Assembly (NCBI GenBank): GCA_016699125.1
Contig: CP064961.1
Location: 558,001-622,000, forward strand
Direction: 5' to 3'
Length of the DNA: 64,000 bases
From: a bacterium
GTDB taxonomy: Bacteria; Babelota; Babeliae; Babelales; Vermiphilaceae
In this document: piece after piece, positions 24,197 to 33,786 of the stretch
Layout: each line of letters begins with the position of its first letter
Position numbering within the stretch: position 1 is the first letter of the stretch
Program-made: the position numbers and the translations under genes
Notes under the pieces: model-generated
Databases searched by the model: none
Told to the model about the DNA's origin: nothing
What the model saw: the letters and a program-made list of their open reading frames with translations, nothing else

Positions 24197-26434
24197 TTAC
24201 TTTTTATAACCACACTCTTTGTTTGCGCAGCTTATTTTTCCGTTTTTATTTAACAAAAATGGCCAGTGACATTGTGGACAGGGTTCTTCTATCCATTGAT
24301 CAAAGATTGCAAGTTTACATTTTGGATATCCTGAGCATCCCCAGAATTTACCACCTTTCCAGGCACGTTGTACAATATCTTTTTTACACAGTGGACATGC
24401 AAAAGGTGCTTTGGTCTGTTTTATGTATTTGCAATCTGGATAACCTGAACATCCGGTAAAAGGGCCGAATTTGCCTTTTAAAACGCGTAACTGTTTGCCG
24501 CATTGTGGGCAAGTTTCATCCAATAGTTGAGGTGCTTCTGTTGCAATCAAAGTGATATCTCCATTTTCTTCGCGTTTAAAGTTACTGGTAAATGAGCAGT
24601 CTGGATATCCTGAACAGCCGATAAACTCACCTGTTTTTCCATACAGAATGGCAAGTTTATTTTTTTTGCAGGTTGGGCAGTCCAGTTCGGTCATCTGAAT
24701 AATTTTGCCAGCTTTTTTTGAATGTTTGTTCAAAAATGCTGAAAGTTCCTTTGAAAATCGTTTATAAAAGCCGCGTAGAAGTTTATCCCGTTCCAATGTG
24801 CCTTGTGCTATTTTATCAAGGTCTTCTTCCATGCGAGCGGTAAATTTGAGATCCATGATGTCCGGCAGATTTTCAGTGAGCATTCGTGTAACGGCCATAC
24901 CAAGTTCGGTCGGTAAAAAGCGCTTTTTTTCAAGGGTTGTATACGATCGTGCTCTGATGGTGTTCAAGATTGTCGCATACGTTGACGGTCGACCAATGCC
25001 TGCTTTTTCCAACTCTTTTACCAATGAGGCTTCTGAATACCGTGCAGGTGCTTGTGTAAAATGTTGTTTAGGACTTATTTTTTTTGTAGAAACCGCTGTA
25101 TTTGGTTTGACGTCAGGCAACACTGATTGCTTCTGATCTTCATCTTCTTCGTCAATGCCATATACTTTCAAGTACCCATCAAATAAAAGGGTAGATCCGG
25201 TGGCTTTAAAAATGAACTGGTCACCTTTGATGGTAATAGTTCTTTGTGCATACAGTGCTGCTTGCATCTGGCAGGCTACCGTTCTTTGCCAGATAAGTTC
25301 ATACAGTTTTGCACTGTCTGAGTCGGCATATTTGTAAACAGTTTCAGGAGTAACAAAGATATCAATAGGTCGCACCGCTTCATGGGCATCTTGGGTTGTT
25401 CCCTTTTTGCCCTTTTTTTCATAGACGAGCGTTGTTTTTGGCAAATATTCTTTTCCAAAATTTTTTTCAATAAAAGGTCGAATCTGTTTGATTGCCGTTT
25501 CGGCAAGCCGTAATGAGTCGGTACGCATATAGGTAATCAAAGCTACGGGTGTTGTCGGATCTTGCAGTGGTATACCTTCATACAGTTTTTGGGCAACTTG
25601 CATTGTTTTTTTTACTGAAAAACCGAGTCGATTATACGCAGCCTGCTGCAAACTACTGGTCATGAAGGGAGCGGCTGCATTTTTTTCTCTATTTTTGTCT
25701 GTGACTGTTTCGATTGAAAAGGTAGTTTTTTTGATCTTTTTGACGATTTCATCAGCCTGCTCAGTAGTTTTGATATCGATTGCATCTTTGCCAATATGGC
25801 TCAGATTTGCAGTGATAATCTCTTTTTCATAACCAAACTGTCCTTCAATGGACCAGTATTCTTCAGCTTTAAAAGCTCGAATTGCCTCTTCTCGGTCGCA
25901 TATAATGCGCAGTGCGACCGATTGAACACGTCCAGCCGAAAGTCCTGGTGCAAGTTTTTTCCATAAAATGGGGGATACTTCATAGCCAACCCAGCGGTCC
26001 AGCGCTCTGCGTGCCTGTTGTGCTGCAACTTTGTTTTGATCGATGGTTGATGGATTGTCAATCGCACTTAAGATCGCCTGTTTGGTAATCTCGTTAAATG
26101 AGATTCGGTATACTTTGCACTCTTTTTTTATGACTTTTTCAATCTCCTGGTCGATGTGCCATGCGATGATTTCCCCTTCACGATCAGGGTCGGGCGCAAG
26201 ATAGATTTCCTGAGCAGCACGTGCGGCTTTGGTAATTTCATTTACCATCTTGTCTTTACCTTCCAAAATGACATAGCTCAGCTCTATGTGCGCATCGGTG
26301 AGCGAGATTCCAATCTCTTTTGTTGGCAGATCCTTGATATGGCCCATGGTTGAAAGGATTTTATAATCGCTGCTTAAAAATTTGGCGATTGTTTTTATTT
26401 TTGCGGGAGATTCGACAATAATTAATTTTTTCAT
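24197..26434 (-). CDS. topA: DNA topoisomerase I
   Basis: A 745-residue type IA topoisomerase that relaxes negative supercoils through a 5'-phosphotyrosine intermediate. The Toprim domain starts with VESPAKIKTI and contains DPDREGE; the active-site tyrosine is Y302 in ITYMRTDS. SAGRVQSVALR and GIGRPSTYA are present. The C-terminus carries three full zinc ribbons, each CPxC...GCSGYPxC, and a shortened fourth one (CPQCHWPF...CANKECG). Length and layout are standard. It has no obvious operon partner; the array genes lie downstream in the same direction. Confidence 0.97.
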   Translation of the reverse strand: MKKLIIVESPAKIKTIAKFLSSDYKILSTMGHIKDLPTKEIGISLTDAHIELSYVILEGKDKMVNEITKAARAAQEIYLAPDPDREGEIIAWHIDQEIEKVIKKECKVYRISFNEITKQAILSAIDNPSTIDQNKVAAQQARRALDRWVGYEVSPILWKKLAPGLSAGRVQSVALRIICDREEAIRAFKAEEYWSIEGQFGYEKEIITANLSHIGKDAIDIKTTEQADEIVKKIKKTTFSIETVTDKNREKNAAAPFMTSSLQQAAYNRLGFSVKKTMQVAQKLYEGIPLQDPTTPVALITYMRTDSLRLAETAIKQIRPFIEKNFGKEYLPKTTLVYEKKGKKGTTQDAHEAVRPIDIFVTPETVYKYADSDSAKLYELIWQRTVACQMQAALYAQRTITIKGDQFIFKATGSTLLFDGYLKVYGIDEEDEDQKQSVLPDVKPNTAVSTKKISPKQHFTQAPARYSEASLVKELEKAGIGRPSTYATILNTIRARSYTTLEKKRFLPTELGMAVTRMLTENLPDIMDLKFTARMEEDLDKIAQGTLERDKLLRGFYKRFSKELSAFLNKHSKKAGKIIQMTELDCPTCKKNKLAILYGKTGEFIGCSGYPDCSFTSNFKREENGDITLIATEAPQLLDETCPQCGKQLRVLKGKFGPFTGCSGYPDCKYIKQTKAPFACPLCKKDIVQRAWKGGKFWGCSGYPKCKLAIFDQWIEEPCPQCHWPFLLNKNGKISCANKECGYKK

Positions 26435-26716
26435 GTGCCACTTATTTTTGATTACTACCTATAGACTGTGTATCACATTGTAGAAGCATTTTCAAACTTT
26501 CAATATTCTATTCATTTTTATAATTTACTCAAGTATAAAATAAAAAGTCAACTGTTAAATTTTTCTGTTTAATACTATTCTTTTATTTAAAAGCTTTTTT
26601 CTGTTTTATAAAAAATTGTGATTATTTACAATCCGTAAGTATGATTCTGGGAAATAAAAAGCAACGGCGGCTTATGAAACGATGATCGCACATTTTGTGC
26701 ATTACGTCGCATGATG
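26435..26716. other. AT-rich gap beside IS debris
   Basis: No coding sequence, RNA or clear hairpin is seen. It holds the upstream region of topA and, from about 26640, a stretch of higher GC that may belong to the truncated end of the decayed IS5 element. Confidence 0.5.
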
Positions 26717-27426
26717 TTATGACAAATCTATTGTCTTGGTCATTTCCGTATTACTTTTATCTGTTAATAGTGGGTATACGAGCTTGTTGTTCTGATCAAC
26801 TGCAAAAGGACCTTCAAAATTGTTATACTCATCATATGAGATTTGTATAGTTTTGTTCAATATATTTTTCACAAACTCCTCCATCGTTTTTCTATAGCCG
26901 GCATCGGCGCAAACACCCTGTAAACTAGGGTATTTTTGCAAGGTCTCTTTAAAGACTGTGCATCCAGCGACTGTATCATGTATATTTGCTTCATGAACTG
27001 TTAATGTGTAGGAGATTGCCTTGTGTATCAACCACAATATGCCGCTTACGTCCTTTTATTTTTTTTTCCACCATCAATGCCTCTTTTTTCTGCAGCACTG
27101 GTGGTTTTGACGCTTTGTGAATCAATAATGCTATAACTGGGATTTTCATTTCTCCCTGTCTTCATGCGGCAGGCTTTGACAAGTTCATTCATAATACGTT
27201 CCCATATTCCCTTTAGTCTACATCTACGATAAAACGAATGCACTGTCGAATACGGTGGAAAATCTTTCGGCAGCATGCGCCATTGACAACCAGTTTTGAT
27301 GATGTAAAACACAGCATTCACAAGCTCTCTTTTGCTGTATTTCTTTCTGTTTCCGTAGTTGCCACTGTCAAAATGATGTTCTATTACTTCCCATTCACTA
27401 TCGCTTACGTCACTTGGATATTTCAT
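26717..27426 (-). pseudogene. decayed IS5-family transposase
   Basis: The first frame (27426-27046) encodes the N-terminal DNA-binding region (DVSDSEWEVIEHHF, CQWRMLPKDFPPYSTV) and first catalytic Asp (SIIDSQSVKT), ending at GGKK. The second frame (27037-26717) resumes with VHEANIHDT and contains the second Asp (CADAGY). Two indels separate them: one extra A in a nine-A run near 27055 and one extra base near 27010. The third catalytic residue and the last about 50 residues are missing; after TIQIS the sequence no longer looks like a transposase. It is therefore inactive and truncated. Confidence 0.88.
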
Positions 27427-27511
27427 GTTTATTCCATCTTGCTTTATTTATATCACTTTTTTATATTACAGATACCTTCAGTATATCACAGTTTTTTCAT
27501 GAGTACGTTTT

Positions 27512-27668
27512 CTTAGTTGAAAATCTTCTTTGCACGACTCAAGCATTTTCGTAGCATTGCTACACATTTTGAAAAACTCGCTAGAAACTTCAAGTCTATG
27601 CTCTACATCGCATCTATGCACATATGGTTGAAGCTTTTATGCCCTACTAATTAAATTGAGGTCACACT
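27512..27668 (+). mobile_element. 3' remnant of the IS427-type element
   Basis: About 155 bp nearly identical to the right end of the element at 51236-52109, covering the last roughly 45 transposase codons (from the LVENL-LARLKHF region to CPTN) and the terminal repeat, written aattaaattgaggtcacac here. It contains at least one indel. Its end supplies the last codons of the gene at 27651-28499. Confidence 0.9.
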
Positions 27669-28499
27669 GTACTTTTTTCTCAGGATAGATATCGTTTCAC
27701 TGTCATTTTCTCCAGGTTTGATCTCCACACAGCGGTTTTGATAAACTAGCCAATTATTATCTTCTATAGTAAAAACGTTTTTTAATGGTTTATCTACAAA
27801 TCGAGAATGATCCAACTGCCCACGAAAGAGGGTTTCAATTTGTTCAGAGGCATAAATGGTCTTCGCCATTTTTTTTAAAAAAAATGGTCGACTTATCACT
27901 ATAATTATTCTTAGTTGATCTTCCAATGAAGGATATTGAAAAACAGATGGGTTATGTTCTGTGTCATGCACATAAATTACTGATTTTTGAAGCAAGTCAG
28001 AATTAGTTATGCTTATATAGCTGTTCAAGTTTATGTTACTTATTAGTTTTCTTCGTGTTGCAAACTCATCATCCCTAACAATATTTTGTAATACTGCCAA
28101 CAAGGTATTATTGCGATCTGTGTTTATTTTTTCATACCATGACTTGATTGGCTTTATTAAAGTTTTTTTCTTTTTGTTAAGTTCTTTACAAGTAGCGCCT
28201 ACTAAGCAAATTGTTTTATAATTAGGAATAATGATTGGAGTAAGTCGTCTTAATTGTGCCTCATTTCTTTCAATTGGATTATTGTGCCGCTGCCAGATAT
28301 TGTCTGCTGCTTTATCGTTTTTATCGATCTGTGTTAGTTCAAGTGATTTTTCAGTGTTGTTTATTGCATTGTTTATATTGACAAATGCAAGTTCTGCGTA
28401 AACTGTTAAAGCTAGATATCCATTATGGCTTTCCATCTTATTCATTGGATACATTTGTATTACAAAATTAAGGGTGGATATATAGAATAGTTTTTTCAT
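27651..28499 (-). CDS. secreted protein with C-terminus cut by an IS remnant
   Basis: A 282-residue protein with a short signal-like N-terminus (MKKLFYISTLNFVIQMYPM). The rest is mixed helix and strand with no known motif. The final residues (about SVTSI and the TAA) are encoded by the inverted repeat of the IS427 remnant at 27512-27668, so the original C-terminus is lost. Whether the shortened protein is functional cannot be told. It is transcribed divergently from the gene at 28651. Confidence 0.6.
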   Translation of the reverse strand: MKKLFYISTLNFVIQMYPMNKMESHNGYLALTVYAELAFVNINNAINNTEKSLELTQIDKNDKAADNIWQRHNNPIERNEAQLRRLTPIIIPNYKTICLVGATCKELNKKKKTLIKPIKSWYEKINTDRNNTLLAVLQNIVRDDEFATRRKLISNINLNSYISITNSDLLQKSVIYVHDTEHNPSVFQYPSLEDQLRIIIVISRPFFLKKMAKTIYASEQIETLFRGQLDHSRFVDKPLKNVFTIEDNNWLVYQNRCVEIKPGENDSETISILRKKYSVTSI

Positions 28500-28650
28500 C
28501 TGTTTTTCACCTTTGCTTATAAATTTAATAACAACGCTATTGTTAATATATCCTAAATAAGAACTTTGTTTAAAGGTAAATTTTTTAAAAAATTTAAATT
28601 ATAATGTTTGTCGGGTGAGACTCAAATTTTAAAACAAAAGGTTTTTTACA

Positions 28651-30027
28651 ATGGTTTTTTCAAAAATATACGCTTGTGCATCGTTCTGTTTGTTGGCTCA
28701 TATGTTTGTTGTAAGTATGGATACAACTGTCCACGAAGGATCATGGCGTGGTCCATTCGCATTAGAAGATTTTAGAGAGTTGCAGGTGTTGGATGGTTTA
28801 TCCTTGTACTGTTATGACAAACATTTTTACGAGAAATTCTATGTTGATGATAAGCCTATTTTTGCTAAAAGTAAGTTTCAAATAGCCACTGATGTTCCAT
28901 TGGATGTGATCAAAGAACTTGAGGACTTGGCAAGTAGATTTTTAGGGTCTACCAATGATATTCCAACATTGGAGGTGACTTTACTGACGGCAAAATACTG
29001 TTCTACCTTGAAACGCATTAATTTTTGGTACGGAGCATGTAAAAATCATAATTATAATCAAGAAGAATTCTTTGCCTTCTTCAAAAATATGGCAGAGGTT
29101 TATAAGGTTTTCTCTCCACAGCTGCGTAAACCAGGAATGACTGAGTATTATGCAGAAGATGCGTTGATGGTACAACTTGAGTCTTGTACAAAAGGACTAG
29201 CCAACAATGAAAAGGTCATGTTAAGTAGCATGTTGCTTTTGCCAGCTCGTTATACAAAAATAAAAACAAACCCTCATTATCCGGCATTACACGACAAGCT
29301 TTATAACCATGCTTTTACTGTATTGCCTTTCATTCGCTTGTTTAATATGTTTTTGATAGAAAAATATTACCAAGAAAAATATCCTGCTGTTTTTGCACAA
29401 CTGTCTCAATCTAATCCTATTACTTCAAATCTTGAGGAATACACTGTTGATGAAGTAGAGTGTTTGCAAAGACTTAAAGTTATCAATCTATGTATTCTTG
29501 ATCTTGGCGAGCGAATAAAAGAAAACAAGATCAAGTACATGGAAAAACTGCTCGAAGACGGTAAAAAGAATCAGAACAATGCTTTCTCAGACCGATGGTT
29601 CATGCTTAAGACCAAATGTAAGCTATTAAATGAACTTATTAATAAAAAAGGTTTTATGCTTCCGCGCTTCTTTTTGTCACCTGTGTTGCGTTTTATGATT
29701 GGTAGACTTGAAGATCCAAATGGTAACAGTACTATAAAATTTGCATATCCTAGTAGTTTTAACGTCCATCACTGTTATGTAGAATTTTTGGACACATTAG
29801 CAAAAAAAATAGATGAAATTGGTTTGCAAGCATATCAAAAGCAGAAAGAGACTTTGGAGGAACAGCTTTTACATTTAGACAAGCAAGATTGGTATGATTT
29901 GATTGGTTTAAAGGCTGTTTGGTCCCTGAGAATTATGGTGTATACTACGAAGATAATGATTTATGGAGAAAAAACTTATGGGACAAGTATTGCATCCAAA
30001 GGCCAGAACGACAGAGGCTGTGCGTAG
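28651..30027 (+). CDS. secreted protein, 3' end overlapping an IS481 element
   Basis: A 458-residue protein with a signal peptide (IYACASFCLLAHMFVVSM) followed by a largely helical, Lys/Leu/Tyr-rich sequence with a few Cys. No family is recognised; general style resembles the 973-residue protein at 46972. Its last 17 codons overlap the transposase start at 29978, so the C-terminal segment after about residue 425 may be encoded by IS DNA and the gene may be truncated. Confidence 0.62.
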   Translation: MVFSKIYACASFCLLAHMFVVSMDTTVHEGSWRGPFALEDFRELQVLDGLSLYCYDKHFYEKFYVDDKPIFAKSKFQIATDVPLDVIKELEDLASRFLGSTNDIPTLEVTLLTAKYCSTLKRINFWYGACKNHNYNQEEFFAFFKNMAEVYKVFSPQLRKPGMTEYYAEDALMVQLESCTKGLANNEKVMLSSMLLLPARYTKIKTNPHYPALHDKLYNHAFTVLPFIRLFNMFLIEKYYQEKYPAVFAQLSQSNPITSNLEEYTVDEVECLQRLKVINLCILDLGERIKENKIKYMEKLLEDGKKNQNNAFSDRWFMLKTKCKLLNELINKKGFMLPRFFLSPVLRFMIGRLEDPNGNSTIKFAYPSSFNVHHCYVEFLDTLAKKIDEIGLQAYQKQKETLEEQLLHLDKQDWYDLIGLKAVWSLRIMVYTTKIMIYGEKTYGTSIASKGQNDRGCA

Positions 30028-30952
30028 AGAGATCCGTAATAGTAAAGAAAGTATAGTAAAAGCAGCAAAAAGATTTAATGTCAACCCAAAAACAATAATG
30101 AAATGGAGAAAGCGAAACGATACAAAAGATCTGCCAATGGGCCCCAAAAAGGTAAAATCCACGGTTCTTTCAGAAGTTGAAGAGGAAACAATAGTAGCAT
30201 TCAGGAAAACGACGGGGCTGCCTTTGGATGATGTTTTATATAGCTTACAAGAAACTATTCCTCATTTGAGCAGATCGAGTCTTCATCGTTGTTTGAAGCG
30301 TCATGGCTGTTCTGTTTTACCTAAACAATCGACATCAGCTTCTGCGACAAAAAAGAAATTTAAGCAGTATCTCATCGGTTATTTTCATATAGATATTGCA
30401 GAAGTAAGAACAGCTGAAGGTAAGTTGTATCTGTATGTCGCAGTCGATAGAACATCAAAATTTGCGTATGCAGAGCTTCATGAAAGTCCTACCAAATTGA
30501 TTGCGGCAGGGTTCCTACGCAATCTTATTAAAGCCGTCCCATACAAAATACATAAAATACTTACAGATAACGGTATTCAATTTACTAATCATGCTCATCA
30601 TACAAAGGCATTGCCTCACATCTTTGAGCGTGTTTGCAATGAACATCAGATAGTACACAGAAAAACCAAAGTGAAACATCCTTGGACCAATGGGCAGGTT
30701 GAGCGAATGAATAGAACTCTCAAAGATGCTACTGTAAAGACTTTTCATTACGCTTCAAATTGCGAGCTAAAGCAGCATTTGCATTCCTTTTTAATGGCCT
30801 TTAACTTTGCTAAACGCCTCAAGGCTCTCAAAGGCAAAACCCCTTGGCAGTTTATTTTAAATGAGTGGACAAATCATCCAGAATATTTTACACTCGATCC
30901 AACCCATTACTTATTGGGATCAAACAGCTATCAAACAGCTTCAAAAAAATAA
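29978..30952 (+). CDS. IS481-family transposase
   Basis: A 324-residue DDE transposase. It has an N-terminal helix-turn-helix (SIVKAAKRFNVNPKTIMKWR) and an rve integrase core with D in YFHIDIAEV, D in LTDNGIQFT and E in NGQVERMN. ATG 29978 is chosen with GGAG nine bases upstream, rather than ATG 29963. The frame is intact, so the enzyme could be active. I could not identify the terminal inverted repeats. It sits between a truncated unknown gene and the plsC-bat operon. Confidence 0.92.
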   Translation: MGQVLHPKARTTEAVRREIRNSKESIVKAAKRFNVNPKTIMKWRKRNDTKDLPMGPKKVKSTVLSEVEEETIVAFRKTTGLPLDDVLYSLQETIPHLSRSSLHRCLKRHGCSVLPKQSTSASATKKKFKQYLIGYFHIDIAEVRTAEGKLYLYVAVDRTSKFAYAELHESPTKLIAAGFLRNLIKAVPYKIHKILTDNGIQFTNHAHHTKALPHIFERVCNEHQIVHRKTKVKHPWTNGQVERMNRTLKDATVKTFHYASNCELKQHLHSFLMAFNFAKRLKALKGKTPWQFILNEWTNHPEYFTLDPTHYLLGSNSYQTASKK

Positions 30953-31004
30953 TGAAAATTTAAAATAACTACCTTTGCAGAACTACTATTTGCATAATTT
31001 TGGT

Positions 31005-31010
31005 TATATT
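31005..31010 (+). promoter_or_regulatory. candidate -10 box for the plsC-bat operon
   Basis: TATATT preceded by GGT, 62 bases upstream of the first gene at 31072. The same GGT-TATANT arrangement precedes genes at 10818, 40598, 46972 and 50104. No -35 box is clear. Confidence 0.35.
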
Positions 31011-31071
31011 TTGTGTGATCATCTTTTCTATGGTACAGTCAATGTTAAACTGGATTTGTAAAAGGGAAAAA

Positions 31072-32004
31072 ATGTTGAAAGAGCTTGCTTATTCGTGGAA
31101 GGAAGCAGTTTTGCTTGCGCGGGCTGATACATTAAAATTAGTGCTGTATTCATCTTACAAAACGATAAAAGCTACGTATAAAAATGTTCTCATCTATTTG
31201 TGGTTGCCGTATCTGTTGGCGTTATCTGTTCATTTTCAACAGCTGAATGGGCATCTGCAGTCGCCATCTGCAGTTTTTATGATTGCATTTTGCGATTTTT
31301 TATTACTCTTTTTGACCGTACTTCTGGTGCGGCCGTCAGTTGAGCGTAAAAATTATGCGTACCTTTTTTCAAAAACAAAAAGCTGTTTTGTGCCTTTCGT
31401 GCTATTAACGTTCATTTTTTTCCATCCCTTTTTTACACAACTGTTAGGATGGTTCGCACCGTTGTTCAAACTGATTGCAATTATCGCACTATTTTTTATG
31501 ACCGATTCTGATGGCAGATGGTCTGAGCTTTATCGTTCGGTTGCTCGCGCAGTAAAAATGAGTCTGTATAATCTGCCGATCGTTCTGGTTGGTCTGATTT
31601 TTTATCTGTTACTTTTGCAAAAAAACACATGGATCATCATAATCAGTCCATTGATTATCGTATTATGGCTATTACCTGCTCTAGGTATGTTTTTGCTTTT
31701 TACTATCTTTTTTTTAAGCGAGTTCGTACATTTTTTAGCTCGTATTTTTAGCTTTGCTTGGATATTTGACTTTGCTTTTTGGGATAAGCTAAAACTACCT
31801 ATCGTCGATTTTGCATTCTACGTTTTTTTAGGCGGAATGAAAGATATCTATTATTTTGTTTCGTATATTCATGCTCTTTTTTCATACTGGTCCGCTATTT
31901 TTGCGATACTTTTTTTGCCACTGCTGATTTCCTGCATTGGGGTATTTTATATTAAACGGGTTCATGATCAGTGTGACCTTTATTTTGGCAAGGAGTGGAA
32001 GTGA
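31072..32004 (+). CDS. multi-spanning membrane protein, unknown
   Basis: A 310-residue inner-membrane protein with about six helices. The ATG at 31072 has AAGGG six bases upstream; an upstream extension to 31000 is rejected. The N-terminus is amphipathic (MLKELAYSWKEAVLLARADTLKLVL). No catalytic motif is visible. Its stop overlaps the plsC start (GTGA), so it is translated together with plsC and is probably linked to membrane lipid or envelope work, by context only. Confidence 0.75.
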   Translation: MLKELAYSWKEAVLLARADTLKLVLYSSYKTIKATYKNVLIYLWLPYLLALSVHFQQLNGHLQSPSAVFMIAFCDFLLLFLTVLLVRPSVERKNYAYLFSKTKSCFVPFVLLTFIFFHPFFTQLLGWFAPLFKLIAIIALFFMTDSDGRWSELYRSVARAVKMSLYNLPIVLVGLIFYLLLLQKNTWIIIISPLIIVLWLLPALGMFLLFTIFFLSEFVHFLARIFSFAWIFDFAFWDKLKLPIVDFAFYVFLGGMKDIYYFVSYIHALFSYWSAIFAILFLPLLISCIGVFYIKRVHDQCDLYFGKEWK

Positions 32005-32732
32005 GCCAGTTATTTGTACTTATGCATACCTTTGTCTCGCGATTGTTACTTATCGTGGTATGCCTACTGTTTTTTCCTATTGTTTTTTGTATTGCACTGC
32101 TTTCACCGCAGGTGCGCTTTAGTAATAAGATAGTATTTTTCTTTGTGAATCTTTTTTACAAGCTTGTTTTGCGTTGTGTATTGGTTCCGATTAGCTATAA
32201 AAACAACGGCAGTACTGTATTTGAAAAGCCGGCAATCATTATTGCCAATCATCAATCTTCTCTTGATATTCCATTGGTTGGACTGTTGCTTGGAAAAAGG
32301 GGGCATTTTTGGCTTGCACGACATGAGCTGATGGATTCATTTGTTTTGCGCTATACGTTGCCGATTTTTGCCCAAGTGGTCAATGTTTTGAGTCCACGTC
32401 TGGCCGCAGTTTCATTAAGAAAAGTAGTGCGAACTGCAATGCAAACAGGGGCGCATGTGGTACTGTTTCCAGAAGGGAGTCGATCGTTAGATGGAGCCTT
32501 GCAACCTTTTTTTGATGGCTATGTCTGGTTGGCAAAGCAACTCAAGCGCGCAGTCATTCCCGTGTATATTCATGATGCATACAAAGTTTATCCACGTAAT
32601 AGTTTTTTGATTAAAAAAGTACCGATCACCGTTACGGTTGGTGAGCCATTATTATACAATGAAAGTGATAAAGGGGCATCACTGAAAGCATCGGTGGACC
32701 AGTGGTTTGCAAGTCAAAATCGGCAGGGATGA
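32001..32732 (+). CDS. plsC: 1-acyl-glycerol-3-phosphate acyltransferase
   Basis: A 243-residue membrane acyltransferase that makes phosphatidic acid from lysophosphatidate. The HX4D motif is H84-D89 (NHQSSLD) and the substrate motif is FPEGSRS; two N-terminal helices anchor it. The GTG start at 32001 is chosen because AAGGAG lies five bases upstream and it overlaps the previous stop by four bases. It precedes batA by about 58 bp in the same direction. Confidence 0.92.
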   Translation: MSQLFVLMHTFVSRLLLIVVCLLFFPIVFCIALLSPQVRFSNKIVFFFVNLFYKLVLRCVLVPISYKNNGSTVFEKPAIIIANHQSSLDIPLVGLLLGKRGHFWLARHELMDSFVLRYTLPIFAQVVNVLSPRLAAVSLRKVVRTAMQTGAHVVLFPEGSRSLDGALQPFFDGYVWLAKQLKRAVIPVYIHDAYKVYPRNSFLIKKVPITVTVGEPLLYNESDKGASLKASVDQWFASQNRQG

Positions 32733-32790
32733 AATCATCTTATTTTTTGGTATACTCACAACATATGTTTTCAAAATAAAGAATGGGTGT

Positions 32791-33786
32791 ATGTTCGATA
32801 CTTTCTTTTTTCAGTTTGGATCACCAGAGGCGTTTTATGTCAGTATCCCGATGATGCTGACTGCATTTTTTATTCGCCGTTTTTTTTATAAACCGATTAC
32901 CTATCGCTATACACTTGTTGATGTGTTTGCATCGCGCATGGAAAGTACAAGGCCCTGGTTTTTGTATGTTTTAGATTTTTTAAGATATGGAGTTTTTGCT
33001 CTGCTTTTTCTGCTTGCCGGAAAGCCACACATTGTCGATAAAACTTCTCAACTTCCCGTTGAAGGGATCGATATAGTGTTGGTGCTGGATGTTTCTGGAA
33101 GTATGCAATATATGGATTATGATGAACAGAAAAAATCACGTATTGATATTGCAAAAGAGGAGGCGGTTCGCTTTGTTTCGAGTCGAGTAAATGATGCGAT
33201 TGGGCTTGTTATTTTTGGTAATGATGCGATGTCACGGTGCCCCATTACCTCAGACAAATGCATGTTGAAAAAGTTAATTAATGAGTTGGCAATCGGTATT
33301 GTTGATCCAGAAGGTACCGTGCTTGCTCGTTCGATTATCACTGCAGCCAATAGATTAAAGCAGTCACAGGCAAAAAATAAGGTTATGATTGTTTTAACAG
33401 ATGGCGAGCCGAGTGATCAGGACCTTGATATTTCTGTTGCGATTAAAGTAGTCAAAGAGTTGGAAATTAAAGTATATACAGTCGGCATTGGCTCTGAAAA
33501 GGAGGAGTTTTTGATGCATCCATTTTACGGTCTTGTTCCAAAACCAAAAGTGAATGCTGAGCTGCTTTCTTTTATTGCCAACCAGACGGGTGGACAGTTT
33601 TTTATGGCTCGCAATGCAAAAGACATGCGAAAAGTATATGATACGATTGATCAACTTGAAAAAACAAGGCATGATGTTCCTGTATTTGGCAGATCTTATG
33701 ACCTGCTTTTTCCCATTGGATTTACAGCATTTGTATGCTTGATGCTTTATCTGATTTTGTCGATTGGAGTGTGGTTTCAGTTATGA
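32791..33786 (+). CDS. batA: BatA, von Willebrand A membrane protein
   Basis: A 331-residue protein with two N-terminal membrane segments, a vWA domain with the metal site D100-V-S-G-S (DVSGSM), a conserved Thr/Asp loop (VLTDGEPSDQ), and a C-terminal membrane helix. The ATG at 32791 is preferred; the frame extends upstream to 32707. Bat (Bacteroides aerotolerance) proteins form a periplasmic-facing complex with unclear biochemical role, linked to stress tolerance. Its TGA overlaps the batB start in ATGATGA. Confidence 0.9.
   Translation: MFDTFFFQFGSPEAFYVSIPMMLTAFFIRRFFYKPITYRYTLVDVFASRMESTRPWFLYVLDFLRYGVFALLFLLAGKPHIVDKTSQLPVEGIDIVLVLDVSGSMQYMDYDEQKKSRIDIAKEEAVRFVSSRVNDAIGLVIFGNDAMSRCPITSDKCMLKKLINELAIGIVDPEGTVLARSIITAANRLKQSQAKNKVMIVLTDGEPSDQDLDISVAIKVVKELEIKVYTVGIGSEKEEFLMHPFYGLVPKPKVNAELLSFIANQTGGQFFMARNAKDMRKVYDTIDQLEKTRHDVPVFGRSYDLLFPIGFTAFVCLMLYLILSIGVWFQL

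Noticed and set aside
24172..24459. Plus-strand frame opposite the topA zinc ribbons
   Set aside because: It is antisense to the strongly conserved topA C-terminus.
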